Below, piece by piece: positions 17,484 to 26,924 of a DNA stretch of 64,000 nt. Below the pieces are notes generated by a model. It had not been told where the DNA came from and made no database searches. It saw nothing but the letters and a program-made list of their open reading frames with translations. The stretch's first letter is position 1; each line of letters starts with the position of its first letter. A program made the position numbers and the translations under genes. Source of the DNA: Nemesobacter sp965249045 (GTDB lineage: Bacteria; Desulfobacterota_D; UBA1144; Nemesobacterales; Nemesobacteraceae); assembly GCA_965249045.1 (NCBI GenBank), contig OZ252213.1, positions 1,364,001-1,428,000 on the forward strand. Direction: 5' to 3'.

Positions 17484-18232
17484 TTGGGATCCTCAAAGGC
17501 AAGAAGTTCGGCTAGATGAAACACTTTTAGGGGCAGTTTTTTTCTGGATACAAGTCCCTTTATGTTCATAAGACACCCCATGTCGGTTGAAACGACAGCG
17601 TCCGCACCTGAATCTATAATTGAGTCCGTCTTCTCCTGAAGCATGGATTTTGATACTTCCGGATACTTAATGGAAAAAGTTCCTCCAAAACCGCAGCAGG
17701 CATCTGCCATCTTCATTTCAACGAGTTCAACTCCGTTTAGGGATTTGATAAGTTCCCGGGGCTGAGAACTTATCCCAAGTTCTCGAAGTGCGTGGCAGGA
17801 ATCGTGAAAGGTAACCCTACCCTTGTATACGGAGTTAAAGCTAAGAGTTTCCTTTTTCTGGAAAACAAATTCAGAAAACTCGTAAATGTTGGATGAGATC
17901 TTTTCCACGCGGGACAGTTCCTCGGGGTCATCACGGAAAAGCTCCGCGTAATAGTTTTTTACCATGGACACACATGAACCCGAAGGACACACAATTGCTT
18001 CATCTGCGTCGCCGAAAACATCGAGAAAATGACGGGCGACTTTCTCTGTTTCTTTTCTATGACCAGAGTTCAATGCGGGCTGTCCACAGCATGTCTGGTC
18101 TTGCGAAAATTCAATTTCGAGCCCCATGCCAGAGAAAACTCTCAGCATCGCTTCTCCTACTTCGGGAAAAAAATTGTCTACAAGGCAGCTTATGAAAAGA
18201 TGGATTCTCTGTTTTTTTCCGAGCGAGCTCAT
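17480..18232 (-). CDS. lutA: LutA-like (Fe-S)-binding protein with two CCG domains
   Basis: The CCG motifs at 48-50 (TCCGQPALNSG) and 179-181 (ACCGFGGTFSIKYPE), with the paired cysteines at 82-87 (CPSGSC) and 146 (DSCHALR), mark the two-domain cysteine-rich family. It is shared by LutA, GlpC and heterodisulfide reductase subunit B. With lutB and lutC it forms the L-lactate utilisation operon and is its first gene. No ribosome-binding site is obvious before the ATG. Confidence 0.87.
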   Translation of the reverse strand: MSSLGKKQRIHLFISCLVDNFFPEVGEAMLRVFSGMGLEIEFSQDQTCCGQPALNSGHRKETEKVARHFLDVFGDADEAIVCPSGSCVSMVKNYYAELFRDDPEELSRVEKISSNIYEFSEFVFQKKETLSFNSVYKGRVTFHDSCHALRELGISSQPRELIKSLNGVELVEMKMADACCGFGGTFSIKYPEVSKSMLQEKTDSIIDSGADAVVSTDMGCLMNIKGLVSRKKLPLKVFHLAELLAFEDPK

Positions 18233-18495
18233 ATTTATATAAGATAACTCTAACCCACCGGATTTCTACAAACCGTTAGTGGTCCTTTGGCAAATACCCA
18301 TTTACACCTAGAACTATTTTCTACGTTTGCGGACGTTCTATAGGTACTTTCTAGGTTGCGTAGGAGGGTTTTACTATTTCTCGGTTAGTTTTATTTCGAA
18401 GCTGCTATTTCTTATAAATCCATCTATCACAATAGATTAGAAAACTTAGCGAAGGATTTTTGACATCACAACGGAGTTGGTGGACAATCTCAATT

Positions 18496-18837
18496 ATGAG
18501 CACACTTTTCACACAGATAATAAACCGAGAAATTCCGGCCGATATAGTATATGAAGACCAGTTCTGTCTGGCCTTCAGAGATATAACCCCCCAAGCTCCC
18601 GTCCATGTCCTTTTAATACCGAAAGAGGAAATAGTCTCAATGGCAACTGTTGAGACCGAAGATCAGGCGGTCTTGGGACATCTTATGGTTAAGGCTTCAG
18701 AAATAGCTTCAATGCTGGGCCTTAGCGAGAATGGGTACAGGCTTGTCGTAAACACGAACGAGGATGCAGGACAAAGCGTTCTTCACCTGCACATACATAT
18801 CCTTGGTGGAAGGAAACTCACTTGGCCTCCCGGATAA
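18496..18837 (+). CDS. HIT-family nucleotide hydrolase (HinT-like)
   Basis: This is a histidine-triad protein of 113 residues, starting MSTLFTQIINREIPADIVYED, with the active site HLHIHILGG near the C-terminus. The family hydrolyses adenosine phosphoramidates. An upstream TTG would add 12 unlike residues, and the ATG gives the normal HinT N-terminus. It is transcribed away from lutABC; the 260-base gap between them holds no gene and should contain both promoters. Confidence 0.88.
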   Translation: MSTLFTQIINREIPADIVYEDQFCLAFRDITPQAPVHVLLIPKEEIVSMATVETEDQAVLGHLMVKASEIASMLGLSENGYRLVVNTNEDAGQSVLHLHIHILGGRKLTWPPG

Positions 18838-18889
18838 TCTTATGTTATCGAAGCTGTTACTACGGACTTGTTCGCGTGTAAAAAACGAA

Positions 18890-21709
18890 CTAAAGCCCTA
18901 GCGCTGAGGCATCCCTTTCGCTTAGGAATCTTCCGTTTGACCTTTTTTTTACGGTTTTTCCCCTCTTCCAGGATCGCTCGCATCTTGGTTCCTGGGAAAG
19001 ATCTATCAGTTCCACGTGGATTTCGTTTCCCGCTAGGACCTCAAATCTGCTTACTCCACAAAGATCTTCAAGTTCCGGTTCGAATTTCTTTATTTCATCA
19101 TAGAGATCCGCTTTGACCGCCACTGCAAGCGCCACATCAAGAGGATTGTTCATGCCACCCTCCCCTCGTGCATCCTCAAGGGCTTTAAGGCATAGTTTTC
19201 TTATATCCATAACATCATTCCAGGTCTTGTCAGCCTCAACTTTCTCAACGCGTGGGAATGTTTCAAGGTGTACGTTGGCATCGTTGTCTTTTTCCAGAGA
19301 TTTATAAGCTTCAAATGAAGTGTGGACCAAAACAGGAGCCAGGAACTTTATAATTCCGTCTGCTACTTGGTACATGACCGTCTGGGCACGTCTTCTTTTC
19401 CGGCTGTCCTTTCTCTCGCAGTAAAGCCTGTCTTTTATGCACGCAAGGTAAACAGCGCTCATCTCGTCACAGCAAAAAGAGAAAATAAGATCACTTGCCT
19501 GCTTGTAGCGAAAACCCGAGCATGCATCCGCGGTTTCGTTTGCAAACCTCGTGAACTCACAATACGCCCAATGGTCAATCGAGTATCTGTCGTTCTCCTC
19601 AAATTCAACACTGTCCCGCGCCGGGACGAAGTCACTTAAGTTCCCGAGCAGAAACCGTATTGTATTCCTTATTTTTCTGTATTCGTCCGCGGCGACGTCG
19701 AAAAACTCCCAGTCGACCTTTATATCGTTTGAGTAACTGAGCGAACTTACCCACCACCTGCATATATCCGCCCCGTATTTACTCAGTATATCTTCGACCT
19801 CAATCGCATTGCCTCCGGATTTGCTCATCTTTCTGCCTTGGGCGTCCACCATGAATCCATGTGTAAAAAGCGCGCGGAAAGGGGGTTCTCCGGTTGCTCC
19901 AAGGGCTACAAGAAGCGAAGACTGGAACCATCCCCTGTGCTGGTCTGAACCTTCAAGGTACATATCCGCCGGATACCCGAGATCTCTTGCGTTAAGAACG
20001 GAGTTCCAGGAGGAGCCCGACTCAAACCATACGTCAAAAACATCACCGCCTTTCAAAAGATCCTTAACAGCTTCCTTTGATTTAAGCCAAGGGGGAGCTT
20101 CGGGATCGTCTTGCGGATCGTAGTTATCAAGAAGTTCATGCGGTTCTGAGAAAAACCAAACGTCAGAACCCTTTTCTCTTATCTTTTCGGTAACGGCGAG
20201 AACCATTTTTACCGTCATTACCGCCCTTCCCTCTCCGTCTGTAAAGTAGGGAAGTGGAAGCCCCCATGATCTCTGTCTGGATATGCACCAGTCGGGTCTT
20301 GACTCAAGCATTCCGCCGAGGCGGCTTCTGCCCCAGTCGGGATAGAAATCAATGTTTTTTCTGACTGCGTCAATGGCGATTTCTCTTAGGGTTTTTCCGG
20401 CCTCGCCAAATGGTTTGTCCATGTGTATGAACCACTGATCAGTTGCCCTGAATATGGTAGGCGTTTTGCTTCGCCAGTCATGCGGATAACTGTGTACATA
20501 AGGTTCTGAATGAAAGAGGTTTCCTGAATCAGCAAGTCTCTGCGTTATTATTCCATTGCTCTCCCAGATCCCCTTCCCCTTTATCCAGTCCGGCACCGTG
20601 TCGTCAAAAGTACCGTCTTCTCTAACGGGACAGTAAATATCAAGCCCTTCCCGAAGACCGGTTCTGTAGTCCTCATCGCCGTGCCCGGGGGCCGTGTGAA
20701 CACACCCCGTACCAGTTGAAAAAGTCACATAATCGGCCGTAACCACAACTGATTTTCTGTCAATAAACGGGTGGATGCAAGATACGCTCCCTTCTGGGAA
20801 TTCTTCTCCCAGACAGGAACCGACTTTCTCGTAGTCTTTTTTTCCGGACTTCTCGAAAACTTCTTCACAAAGAGCTTCGCCGATAATAAGATTTTCACCT
20901 TCGGGAGACCTGTAAAGACCGTATCTGCCCTTCGGCGCTACGGCGACGGCGAGATTTGCCGGAAGGGTCCAAGGCGTTGTGGTCCATATCATAAGGCATA
21001 CCTTCTCCGCCTTCTTCGCGTTAAGGGATGGGGGCAGCGTCGACGGATCGTCAATTTCAAACAGTACGTAAACGCTTTTATCCTCTTTTTCATGGTATTC
21101 AAGTTCCGCCTCGGCAAGAGCAGTGCGGTTTTCGATTGACCAGTGGACAGGTTTTAGATCCCTGTAGACAAGTCCTTTTTCAAGCATCTGCGAGAACGCG
21201 CTTAGCACTCCGGCTTCATAGCCGGGGGTCATAGTCAGGTAGGGTTTTTCGTAATCGGCCAGCGTTCCGAGACGAATCATCTGCTTTGACTGCGTTTTTA
21301 CGTATTTTGTCGCATATTTGCGGCAGCTGCGCCTGATTGAGAGTGCCGGAATGGTGGCCGCGTCTTCTCCGAGCTCCTTTAAGACCTTGTGTTCTATCGG
21401 AAGGCCGTGGCAATCCCAGCCGGGAACAAATTCCACGTCAAACCCTTCCATTATCTTTGACCTTACTACTAGGTCTTTTAGAACCTTGTTAAGCAGATGC
21501 CCCAGATGAATGGGACCATTCGCGTATGGGGGTCCGTCGTGGAAAAGGAATTTTTCACAATTGCGGTTTTTTCCGCGGATTTTTGCGAAGAGATTCTCCT
21601 TCTCCCAGGATCTCTGGATAACAGGCTCTTTTTGCTGCAGATTGGCCTTCATCGGGAAATCCGTTCTGGGAAGGTTAAGGGTGTCTTTGTAATTTATTTT
21701 TTGCTGCAT
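18890..21709 (-). CDS. ileS: Isoleucyl-tRNA synthetase, C-terminal zinc site degenerate
   Basis: This class I synthetase charges tRNA-Ile. The HIGH signature is in GPIHLGHLLNK and the KMSKS loop in GRKMSKSGGN. The CP1 editing domain lies between them, and length (939) is usual for the bacterial type. The C-terminus, which in Escherichia coli IleRS holds a zinc ion on four cysteines, here reads RCERSWKRGKT and then FLSERDASALGL. Only Cys910 remains, and the positions equal to the second and third ligands are Ser913 and Ser930. The gene ends normally, so this is not an obvious frameshift, but an eight-A run lies in this stretch. No T-box-like leader was noticed. Confidence 0.95.
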   Translation of the reverse strand: MQQKINYKDTLNLPRTDFPMKANLQQKEPVIQRSWEKENLFAKIRGKNRNCEKFLFHDGPPYANGPIHLGHLLNKVLKDLVVRSKIMEGFDVEFVPGWDCHGLPIEHKVLKELGEDAATIPALSIRRSCRKYATKYVKTQSKQMIRLGTLADYEKPYLTMTPGYEAGVLSAFSQMLEKGLVYRDLKPVHWSIENRTALAEAELEYHEKEDKSVYVLFEIDDPSTLPPSLNAKKAEKVCLMIWTTTPWTLPANLAVAVAPKGRYGLYRSPEGENLIIGEALCEEVFEKSGKKDYEKVGSCLGEEFPEGSVSCIHPFIDRKSVVVTADYVTFSTGTGCVHTAPGHGDEDYRTGLREGLDIYCPVREDGTFDDTVPDWIKGKGIWESNGIITQRLADSGNLFHSEPYVHSYPHDWRSKTPTIFRATDQWFIHMDKPFGEAGKTLREIAIDAVRKNIDFYPDWGRSRLGGMLESRPDWCISRQRSWGLPLPYFTDGEGRAVMTVKMVLAVTEKIREKGSDVWFFSEPHELLDNYDPQDDPEAPPWLKSKEAVKDLLKGGDVFDVWFESGSSWNSVLNARDLGYPADMYLEGSDQHRGWFQSSLLVALGATGEPPFRALFTHGFMVDAQGRKMSKSGGNAIEVEDILSKYGADICRWWVSSLSYSNDIKVDWEFFDVAADEYRKIRNTIRFLLGNLSDFVPARDSVEFEENDRYSIDHWAYCEFTRFANETADACSGFRYKQASDLIFSFCCDEMSAVYLACIKDRLYCERKDSRKRRRAQTVMYQVADGIIKFLAPVLVHTSFEAYKSLEKDNDANVHLETFPRVEKVEADKTWNDVMDIRKLCLKALEDARGEGGMNNPLDVALAVAVKADLYDEIKKFEPELEDLCGVSRFEVLAGNEIHVELIDLSQEPRCERSWKRGKTVKKRSNGRFLSERDASALGL

Positions 21710-21788
21710 TCTATTTGCCGGAAATGGTTGCGGTTGCTGCGAGGTCCGGGAATTCGGTATTTTTGGTCAGACCGTCTCGCACGGATTA

Positions 21789-22124
21789 TCATATGTTATC
21801 GAAAAAAGATTCGAATTCCTCGAGCAGGGCATTTGAAAACTCCACCCATTCATCCCATTCATCCATGTAGTCTCTTGATTCATCGACTTTTTTCTTGACG
21901 ATTATCCCGTTGTTGTAATTTTCCACAAGAAAGTACCCGATTTTTTGGAGTTTTTTTTCAAGTATTAAGGAATACCTGTGAAGGATGAGTATTCTTTCTT
22001 CCTGGGCTTCCCTGTACTCCGCAATGAAATAGCCGTTATTCTGGGGTGAAGGCATATCCATTGTTACATGCTTGAACATTGTTGGATTTATGTTTTCAGC
22101 TTTCATTGATATGTAGAGTTCCAT
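21789..22124 (-). CDS. Hypothetical protein, 111 residues
   Basis: No family is recognised. The protein is soluble, rich in Glu and Asp at the end (DEWDEWVEFSNALLEEFESF) and aromatic, with a likely helical second half. It lies 79 bases upstream of ileS on the same strand and may be read with it. No good ribosome-binding site is visible; M7 is an alternative start. Confidence 0.5.
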   Translation of the reverse strand: MELYISMKAENINPTMFKHVTMDMPSPQNNGYFIAEYREAQEERILILHRYSLILEKKLQKIGYFLVENYNNGIIVKKKVDESRDYMDEWDEWVEFSNALLEEFESFFDNI

Positions 22125-22380
22125 TCTTATATCCGCCGAAGGAAAATTCTACAATATTTTTCGGATAATTTCTTGGGGTCCATATTTATACCTGTTGATG
22201 TTGGATTTGAGTTGATGAGTGAGTTCTAACTAAAGCCGAGACTTGTCTGCTCTATGCTGATGTGTCTTTGGTTTGTTCAATTGAATTTGATACTGTAAAA
22301 ACTTTAGAGATAATCTTAAAACCAGAGTGTGAGGGCTTTTATACTAACACCCATTCGAATTTCAGATTCTCGGGGGAAGC

Positions 22381-22844
22381 ATGGAAAACAAAAGTAATGA
22401 AAAAGGACATGAAAGAATATTGCTCCTGCTTCAAAATTACAAGATGTTTAGTTTTATGTGCTCATTATTGATTCTGCTGATTCTGACAGCCGCTCTGGAA
22501 GGCTATCATTACGCACACTCATTGTTAAGCACTTTTGGCATGGCTGCATTTATTGCCGGCGGGTACGCGCGTGTACAAGCAAAAGAGCATTAAAAATACT
22601 GTTCGTTCTCGCTATCCCTTGGATAATTACCGAGTGGTTCTTTCCGTCGAGTCAGGTTGTCTACCTGAGTTTCTTCTTCTTTTTCTACCTGATCGTTCTT
22701 CTGTCCAGAATGGTCCTCGCATCAGATGAAATAACGTCGCACCAACATCCTACTATGTCTACCCATCGTTCTACCCCAGTGCCGGGTTTTCTAGGCCCGT
22801 TCGACCTGGACATCATCTGGGTCACGAAAGAGCTGCCGGGATGA
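22381..22844 (+). pseudogene. Frameshifted small membrane protein, possibly ion-channel-like
   Basis: A first frame encodes about 70 residues with two hydrophobic helices (FMCSLLILLILTAALEGYHY). It stops at 22593. The next frame continues with another hydrophobic run (KILFVLAIPWIITEWFF, then VVYLSFFFFFYLIVLLSR) and ASDEIT. Joined across a one-base shift near 22560-22593 the parts would make one four-helix membrane protein. The order of helices and the ALEG and ASDEIT pieces recall short bacterial potassium-channel-like proteins, which is only a resemblance. After about 22730 the coding signal dissolves. Confidence 0.4.
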
Positions 22845-22850
22845 GCTTGG

Positions 22851-23145
22851 GATTGGAAGAAAGTCGTCGTTTTTTCAAAAAGAAATTGCGCGCCGAATTT
22901 TTCAAGGACACTCGACATGGTGAAGAATTTGTGGCATCGTAATTTTCAATCTGAAAAGGCAAAATGAGTGCGCTGAGCGTAGCAAATAGTGGCTCCAGAA
23001 GAGCAAGATGACTTGGTTTTAAGTTGGTCGAATTGTAACTTGCTATAATTTAGGAGTTTATAACACGGGCAACGGCCTTTTTCCATATTGGTTGTGAAAA
23101 ATGCATTTGCATAGAACATTTCCGCAAATACGACGAGAGGAAATT
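22851..23145. other. Gene-free stretch before the DUF547 gene
   Basis: No convincing coding frame or RNA gene is seen. It is likely the decayed tail of the membrane-protein remnant together with the promoter region of the next gene. Confidence 0.4.
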
Positions 23146-24018
23146 ATGAGTACAGTTCACATTGGGGCAAAACACAGGGTGCGTATGGGTTTTCTTCTCG
23201 TGATTCTTATTGCCGTAGTGCTGTTTGCCGGCAACGCAGATGCAGAGTCCGGCAAATCAAAACCAATTTCGTTTTGGGAAACCAGTGATGAAACCAATGT
23301 AAAGCAGATTAATCATGGCGCCTGGCAAGATATACTGACCGTTTATTTACGTGTCCGCAGCTCTGGCATTAATAAGTTTGACTACGCTACACTTAAGGCA
23401 AACGCTAAAGACAGCTCAAAGCTGGTCAAGTATCTAAACTACTTGCAGGAACTTGACCCGAGAAAATATTCCCGTGCTGAGCAGAAAGCGTATTGGATCA
23501 ATCTCTATAACGCCCTGACAGTAAAGTTAGTTGTGGATGCCTTCCCGGTTGATTCCATACGTAATATATGCAAAAACCGGACTTCAGGTTCTGAATGCTC
23601 TGGTCCTTGGGATGAGGTACATGTTAAGATAGCCGGTCAGGACCTGACTTTGGACAACATCGAGAATGACATACTGCGCCCTATCTGGAAGAATCCCCTC
23701 ATTCACTACGGTTTGAGCTGTGCCAGTTACGGTTGTCCTGATCTTTGCGGAACAGCATTTACAGCCAAGAACACCGACACACTGCTCAATACCGGTGCGC
23801 GCAAGTACGTAAACCAGAACCGCGGAGTAGATTTTATGGAAGGTGATTTCATCGTTATTTCCAGTATCTACGATTGGTACGCAGAAGACTTCGGCAACAA
23901 CGAGCAAGGCGTCATCAAACACCTTGCTCGTTACGCCGATGAAAAGCTTGCAAAACGCCTGATGGATTTCAGTGGAGCAATAGATTACGAGTACGACTGG
24001 AGACTCAACTGTCCCTGA
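23146..24018 (+). CDS. Secreted DUF547-domain protein
   Basis: The protein has a signal peptide (VRMGFLLVILIAVVLFAGNADA) and then a DUF547 domain over most of its length. Recognisable pieces are EQKAYWINLYNALTVKLVVD, LIHYGLSCASYGCPDL and a late YDWYAEDF. DUF547 has a cysteine-protease-like (NlpC-related) fold by reputation, but its activity is unknown. The cysteines in SCASYGCPDL are the likely active-site region. The ATG used follows AGAGG by 5 bases; an ATG 15 codons upstream lacks such a site. Confidence 0.8.
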   Translation: MSTVHIGAKHRVRMGFLLVILIAVVLFAGNADAESGKSKPISFWETSDETNVKQINHGAWQDILTVYLRVRSSGINKFDYATLKANAKDSSKLVKYLNYLQELDPRKYSRAEQKAYWINLYNALTVKLVVDAFPVDSIRNICKNRTSGSECSGPWDEVHVKIAGQDLTLDNIENDILRPIWKNPLIHYGLSCASYGCPDLCGTAFTAKNTDTLLNTGARKYVNQNRGVDFMEGDFIVISSIYDWYAEDFGNNEQGVIKHLARYADEKLAKRLMDFSGAIDYEYDWRLNCP

Positions 24019-24076
24019 TTGCTCGCTCCGCAATTTCCAGACGCGGAAATAAACTTAAAACTTAGGTTGCATCAAA

Positions 24077-24253
24077 TTAGAACGAGTAACCGAGAGATAC
24101 GCTGAAGATATCAGACGCCGCGGTATTGCGACCGTCAACAACTCTTCCATACGAAATTCCCAAGCCTACCTGTTCCGATACGGCCACGCTCAACGCGGAA
24201 CTAAGAATGTGGATATCTTCCTGCAATTCAAGAAAGAGAACGCAGGCGACCCG
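24077..24253 (-). pseudogene. Remnant: C-terminal strands of an outer-membrane beta-barrel protein
   Basis: Read on the minus strand, the frame ends SVAVSEQVGLGISYGRVV and then SDIFSVSLGYSF followed by a stop. Alternating hydrophobic residues and a terminal phenylalanine are the signature of the last strand of an outer-membrane barrel. The frame is closed by a stop about 57 codons upstream and has no start. Only the 3' end of a longer gene survives. The rest of the 24019-24407 gap shows nothing except the leader of the next gene. Confidence 0.6.
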
Positions 24254-24407
24254 TGTCTAAAATAAATACGGCTGCAGCGACATAGAATCAAATAAGATTT
24301 CTTTACATTTCAAGTTTTTGTTTTTTGCAAAACCTTAATTTTTTGAAATATTATTCAAACTACCTATTATAATGGGCTGAAAGGGTATTTCCCGGAGGAG
24401 AAAAAAG

Positions 24408-25052
24408 ATGAAGTTTTTTATAGATTCCGCGAATTTAGAAGAAATCAGAAGTGCCGCGGCTTTTGGAATAATAGATGGGGTAACCACAAACCCTTCACTT
24501 GTATCCAAGGAAGGAAGTCAAAAGAGTTTCGAGGATCTGGTCAAGGAGATATGTGATGTGGTAAAGGGACCCGTGAGCGCGGAAGTGCTCAGCATCGAGT
24601 ACTCCGAGATGATTTCGGAAGGCAGAAAACTGGCGGGGATAGATGAAAATATCGTCGTTAAGCTCCCTATGACCGAAGATGGCGTAAAGGCCACGAAAAC
24701 CCTCTCAGACGAGGGGATAAATGTTAACGTTACCCTTGTTTTTTCTCCTTCTCAGGCACTTTTAGCCGCAAAAGCGGGAGCCGCTTACGTAAGCCCTTTT
24801 GTGGGAAGACTTGACGATGTATCATCAAACGGAATGGACCTTGTGCTTGATATCTGCGAGGTCTACGCGCACTACGCCTATGAAACCGAGATTCTGGTTG
24901 CAAGCGTAAGACATCCCATGCATATAGTGGAAGCGGCCAAAATGGGAGCCGATGTTGCCACTTTTCCTTACAGAGTGTTTACCCAGCTGTTCAAACATCC
25001 CCTTACCGACATAGGGCTTGAGAGGTTCCTTAAGGACTGGGGGAAGAAGTAG
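24408..25052 (+). CDS. fsa: Fructose-6-phosphate aldolase / small transaldolase
   Basis: This is a TIM-barrel enzyme of the TalC/MipB type (214 residues). It begins MKFFIDSANLEEI and has the Schiff-base lysine at 85 in NIVVKLPMTEDG. VTTNPSLV at 25-32 is the phosphate/substrate loop. Family members either transfer dihydroxyacetone in the pentose phosphate pathway or cleave fructose 6-phosphate; which one applies cannot be told by eye. GGAGGAG precedes the ATG by 7 bases. It converges on tlyA with a 23-base overlap of the two 3' ends. Confidence 0.92.
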   Translation: MKFFIDSANLEEIRSAAAFGIIDGVTTNPSLVSKEGSQKSFEDLVKEICDVVKGPVSAEVLSIEYSEMISEGRKLAGIDENIVVKLPMTEDGVKATKTLSDEGINVNVTLVFSPSQALLAAKAGAAYVSPFVGRLDDVSSNGMDLVLDICEVYAHYAYETEILVASVRHPMHIVEAAKMGADVATFPYRVFTQLFKHPLTDIGLERFLKDWGKK

Positions 25053-25797
25053 GCGTATTCCAACAGGCGCAGACTAAAAACTCTCTGTTACCTCCGGATC
25101 CTTTTATAGGAGATTCAACTATATCTTTAACTTTAAATCCTAACTTATTAAGATAAGATGTTATTTTCTCGTTGACTTCCTTAAGTTTGTCCTCGTTTCT
25201 TACTATTCCCTTTGCTCCGACGTCCTTTCTTCCGACTTCAAACTGGGGTTTTATGAGAGCAATCAGTGTTGCGTTCTCGGCAAGTACAGAGATGGCAGGT
25301 TCTATTATCATCGTAAGCGAAATAAAAGAAACGTCGATCGTGACTATCTCGACTTTTTCTCCGACGTCTTCCGCTCGCAGGTACCTGCAGTTGATCTTTT
25401 CCTTTACTATGACCCGCTTGTCATTTCTAAGAGTCCAGTCAATCTGTCCGTGACCCACGTCAAAAGCGTAAACCCTAGATGCTCCGAAGCGAAGAAGACA
25501 GTCCGTAAAGCCACCGGTTGAAGCTCCTATATCAAGGGCGACTTTTCCACCTATATCTATATTGAACTCCGTTATTGCCTTCTCAAGCTTAAGCCCTCCC
25601 CTGCTTACGAATCTTTTAGGGTCCTGCTCCACAATCACTTCGGAATCTTTTTTTACAGCAGTTCCGGGCTTTTCTACTCTTTTCCCGTCCACCGTGACCC
25701 GCCCCGACATTATAAGCGCTCGGGCCTGGTTTCCGCTTTGTGCCAGTTTTCTTTCCACAAGAAGGCTGTCAAGCCTTGTTTTATTTTTCTCTTTCAC
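25030..25797 (-). CDS. tlyA: TlyA-type 2'-O-methyltransferase (S4 plus FtsJ domains)
   Basis: An N-terminal S4 RNA-binding domain (residues 6-65, RLDSLLVERKLAQSGNQAR) is followed by an FtsJ-like SAM domain with ALDIGASTGGFTDCLL. TlyA methylates ribose in rRNA in mycobacteria; the older name is hemolysin. It overlaps ispA by 17 bases. The final residues (NTPTSSPSP) are encoded in the overlap with the convergent aldolase gene and look non-conserved. Confidence 0.9.
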   Translation of the reverse strand: MKEKNKTRLDSLLVERKLAQSGNQARALIMSGRVTVDGKRVEKPGTAVKKDSEVIVEQDPKRFVSRGGLKLEKAITEFNIDIGGKVALDIGASTGGFTDCLLRFGASRVYAFDVGHGQIDWTLRNDKRVIVKEKINCRYLRAEDVGEKVEIVTIDVSFISLTMIIEPAISVLAENATLIALIKPQFEVGRKDVGAKGIVRNEDKLKEVNEKITSYLNKLGFKVKDIVESPIKGSGGNREFLVCACWNTPTSSPSP

Positions 25798-26674
25798 GCA
25801 ACCAGATAGCTATTTCTCTCAGGGGATTTGGAGTTTTTTGAAAACTCTCAAGTTCGGCCATGGCTTGGTTTGTAAGCTCGGAGACTTTTGCTTTTGACTT
25901 TTTAACTCCCATAACCGACACGTAAGTGTGTTTTTTCACTCCGGCTTTGTCTCTTGACTCCTGCTTCGTGCCGTGGCTTCCCACAACATCTAGAATGTCG
26001 TCTTTTATCTGAAAGGCTATACCTATTTTTTCCGAATAGGATTTAAGCTTTAAGAGTTCTCTTTCCCCCGCTCCCGAGAGCATTGCTCCGCTAAGAACAG
26101 ATGCCGTGATAATTTTTGCCGTTTTCATCAGGTAGGTATTCGAGATTTCATTAACGGACGGATCTTCGATTCCTTCCATTTCAATATCAAATGCCTGTCC
26201 CAGAACCATTCCTTTTGATCCCGCCGCCTCTGAAATAACGGAAATCACGCGCAGTATAAGTTCTGACGATACACCTTCCTTTATGAGTTTTTCCGTTACA
26301 AGGTTAAAGGCATCGGTTAAAAGAGCGTCTCCTGCCAATGTGGCTACGGCTTCTCCGAATACCTTGTGGTTTGCCGGTTTCCCCCTTCTGATATCATCAT
26401 TATCCATTGAGGGCAGGTCATCATGAATGATGGAATAGGTGTGGATCATTTCAATAGCGCAGGCAGCGGGCAAAACGTTTTCATAACTTCCGCATATAAG
26501 CTCCGAGGCGGCAAGGCAGAGAATCGGTCTTAGCCTTTTTCCGCCCGGATGTATGCTGTAGAGAATTGATTGGTGAAGTTTTGTCTTAGCATCGTCAGGT
26601 GGCAGGTATTCCCGCAGGGCACGGTCAACGACATCTCTTCTTCTCTTGAGATAATCTTTTGTATTAAAACTCAT
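25781..26674 (-). CDS. ispA: Polyprenyl (farnesyl/geranylgeranyl) diphosphate synthase
   Basis: This trans-prenyltransferase makes C15 or C20 isoprenoid diphosphates. The first aspartate motif is in HDDLPSMDNDD (from Asp85), the second in KDDILDVVG, and GGKRLRP binds the substrate. The 297-residue length fits. It lies directly between xseB and tlyA, an arrangement common in bacteria where dxs often follows; dxs is not present here. Product length is not predictable with confidence. Confidence 0.93.
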   Translation of the reverse strand: MSFNTKDYLKRRRDVVDRALREYLPPDDAKTKLHQSILYSIHPGGKRLRPILCLAASELICGSYENVLPAACAIEMIHTYSIIHDDLPSMDNDDIRRGKPANHKVFGEAVATLAGDALLTDAFNLVTEKLIKEGVSSELILRVISVISEAAGSKGMVLGQAFDIEMEGIEDPSVNEISNTYLMKTAKIITASVLSGAMLSGAGERELLKLKSYSEKIGIAFQIKDDILDVVGSHGTKQESRDKAGVKKHTYVSVMGVKKSKAKVSELTNQAMAELESFQKTPNPLREIAIWLREREK

Positions 26675-26911
26675 TTATTGCTTTTCGTCGCCGAAATCTT
26701 CAAGATCGAAAGTGCCGTCATTTTTTTCTACTATAAGGCTTATTTTCTTTTTTACGCTTTCAAGGTTTAAATAGCATTCTTTTATAAGGCTTGCCCCACG
26801 CTCGAACTTTTCAATGGATTCGTCAAGAGGCAGTTTCCCTGCTTCAAGCGTATCGACGATTTTTTTTATTTCATCAAGCAGGTTTTCAAAGGATTTTATC
26901 TTGGAACTCAT
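26675..26911 (-). CDS. xseB: Exodeoxyribonuclease VII small subunit
   Basis: This 78-residue helical protein has the family pattern FENLLDEIKKIVDTLEAGKLPLDESIEKFERG. It ends with no gap at the ispA start. It partners XseA in degrading single-stranded DNA; xseA is not in the window. Confidence 0.92.
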   Translation of the reverse strand: MSSKIKSFENLLDEIKKIVDTLEAGKLPLDESIEKFERGASLIKECYLNLESVKKKISLIVEKNDGTFDLEDFGDEKQ

Positions 26912-26924
26912 CTTCTGTTCACCT

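Noticed and set aside
22458..22844. A full 128-residue protein starting at 22458
   Set aside because: Its first part is out of frame with the helix-coding sequence of the overlapping frame; it reads better as a frameshifted remnant.
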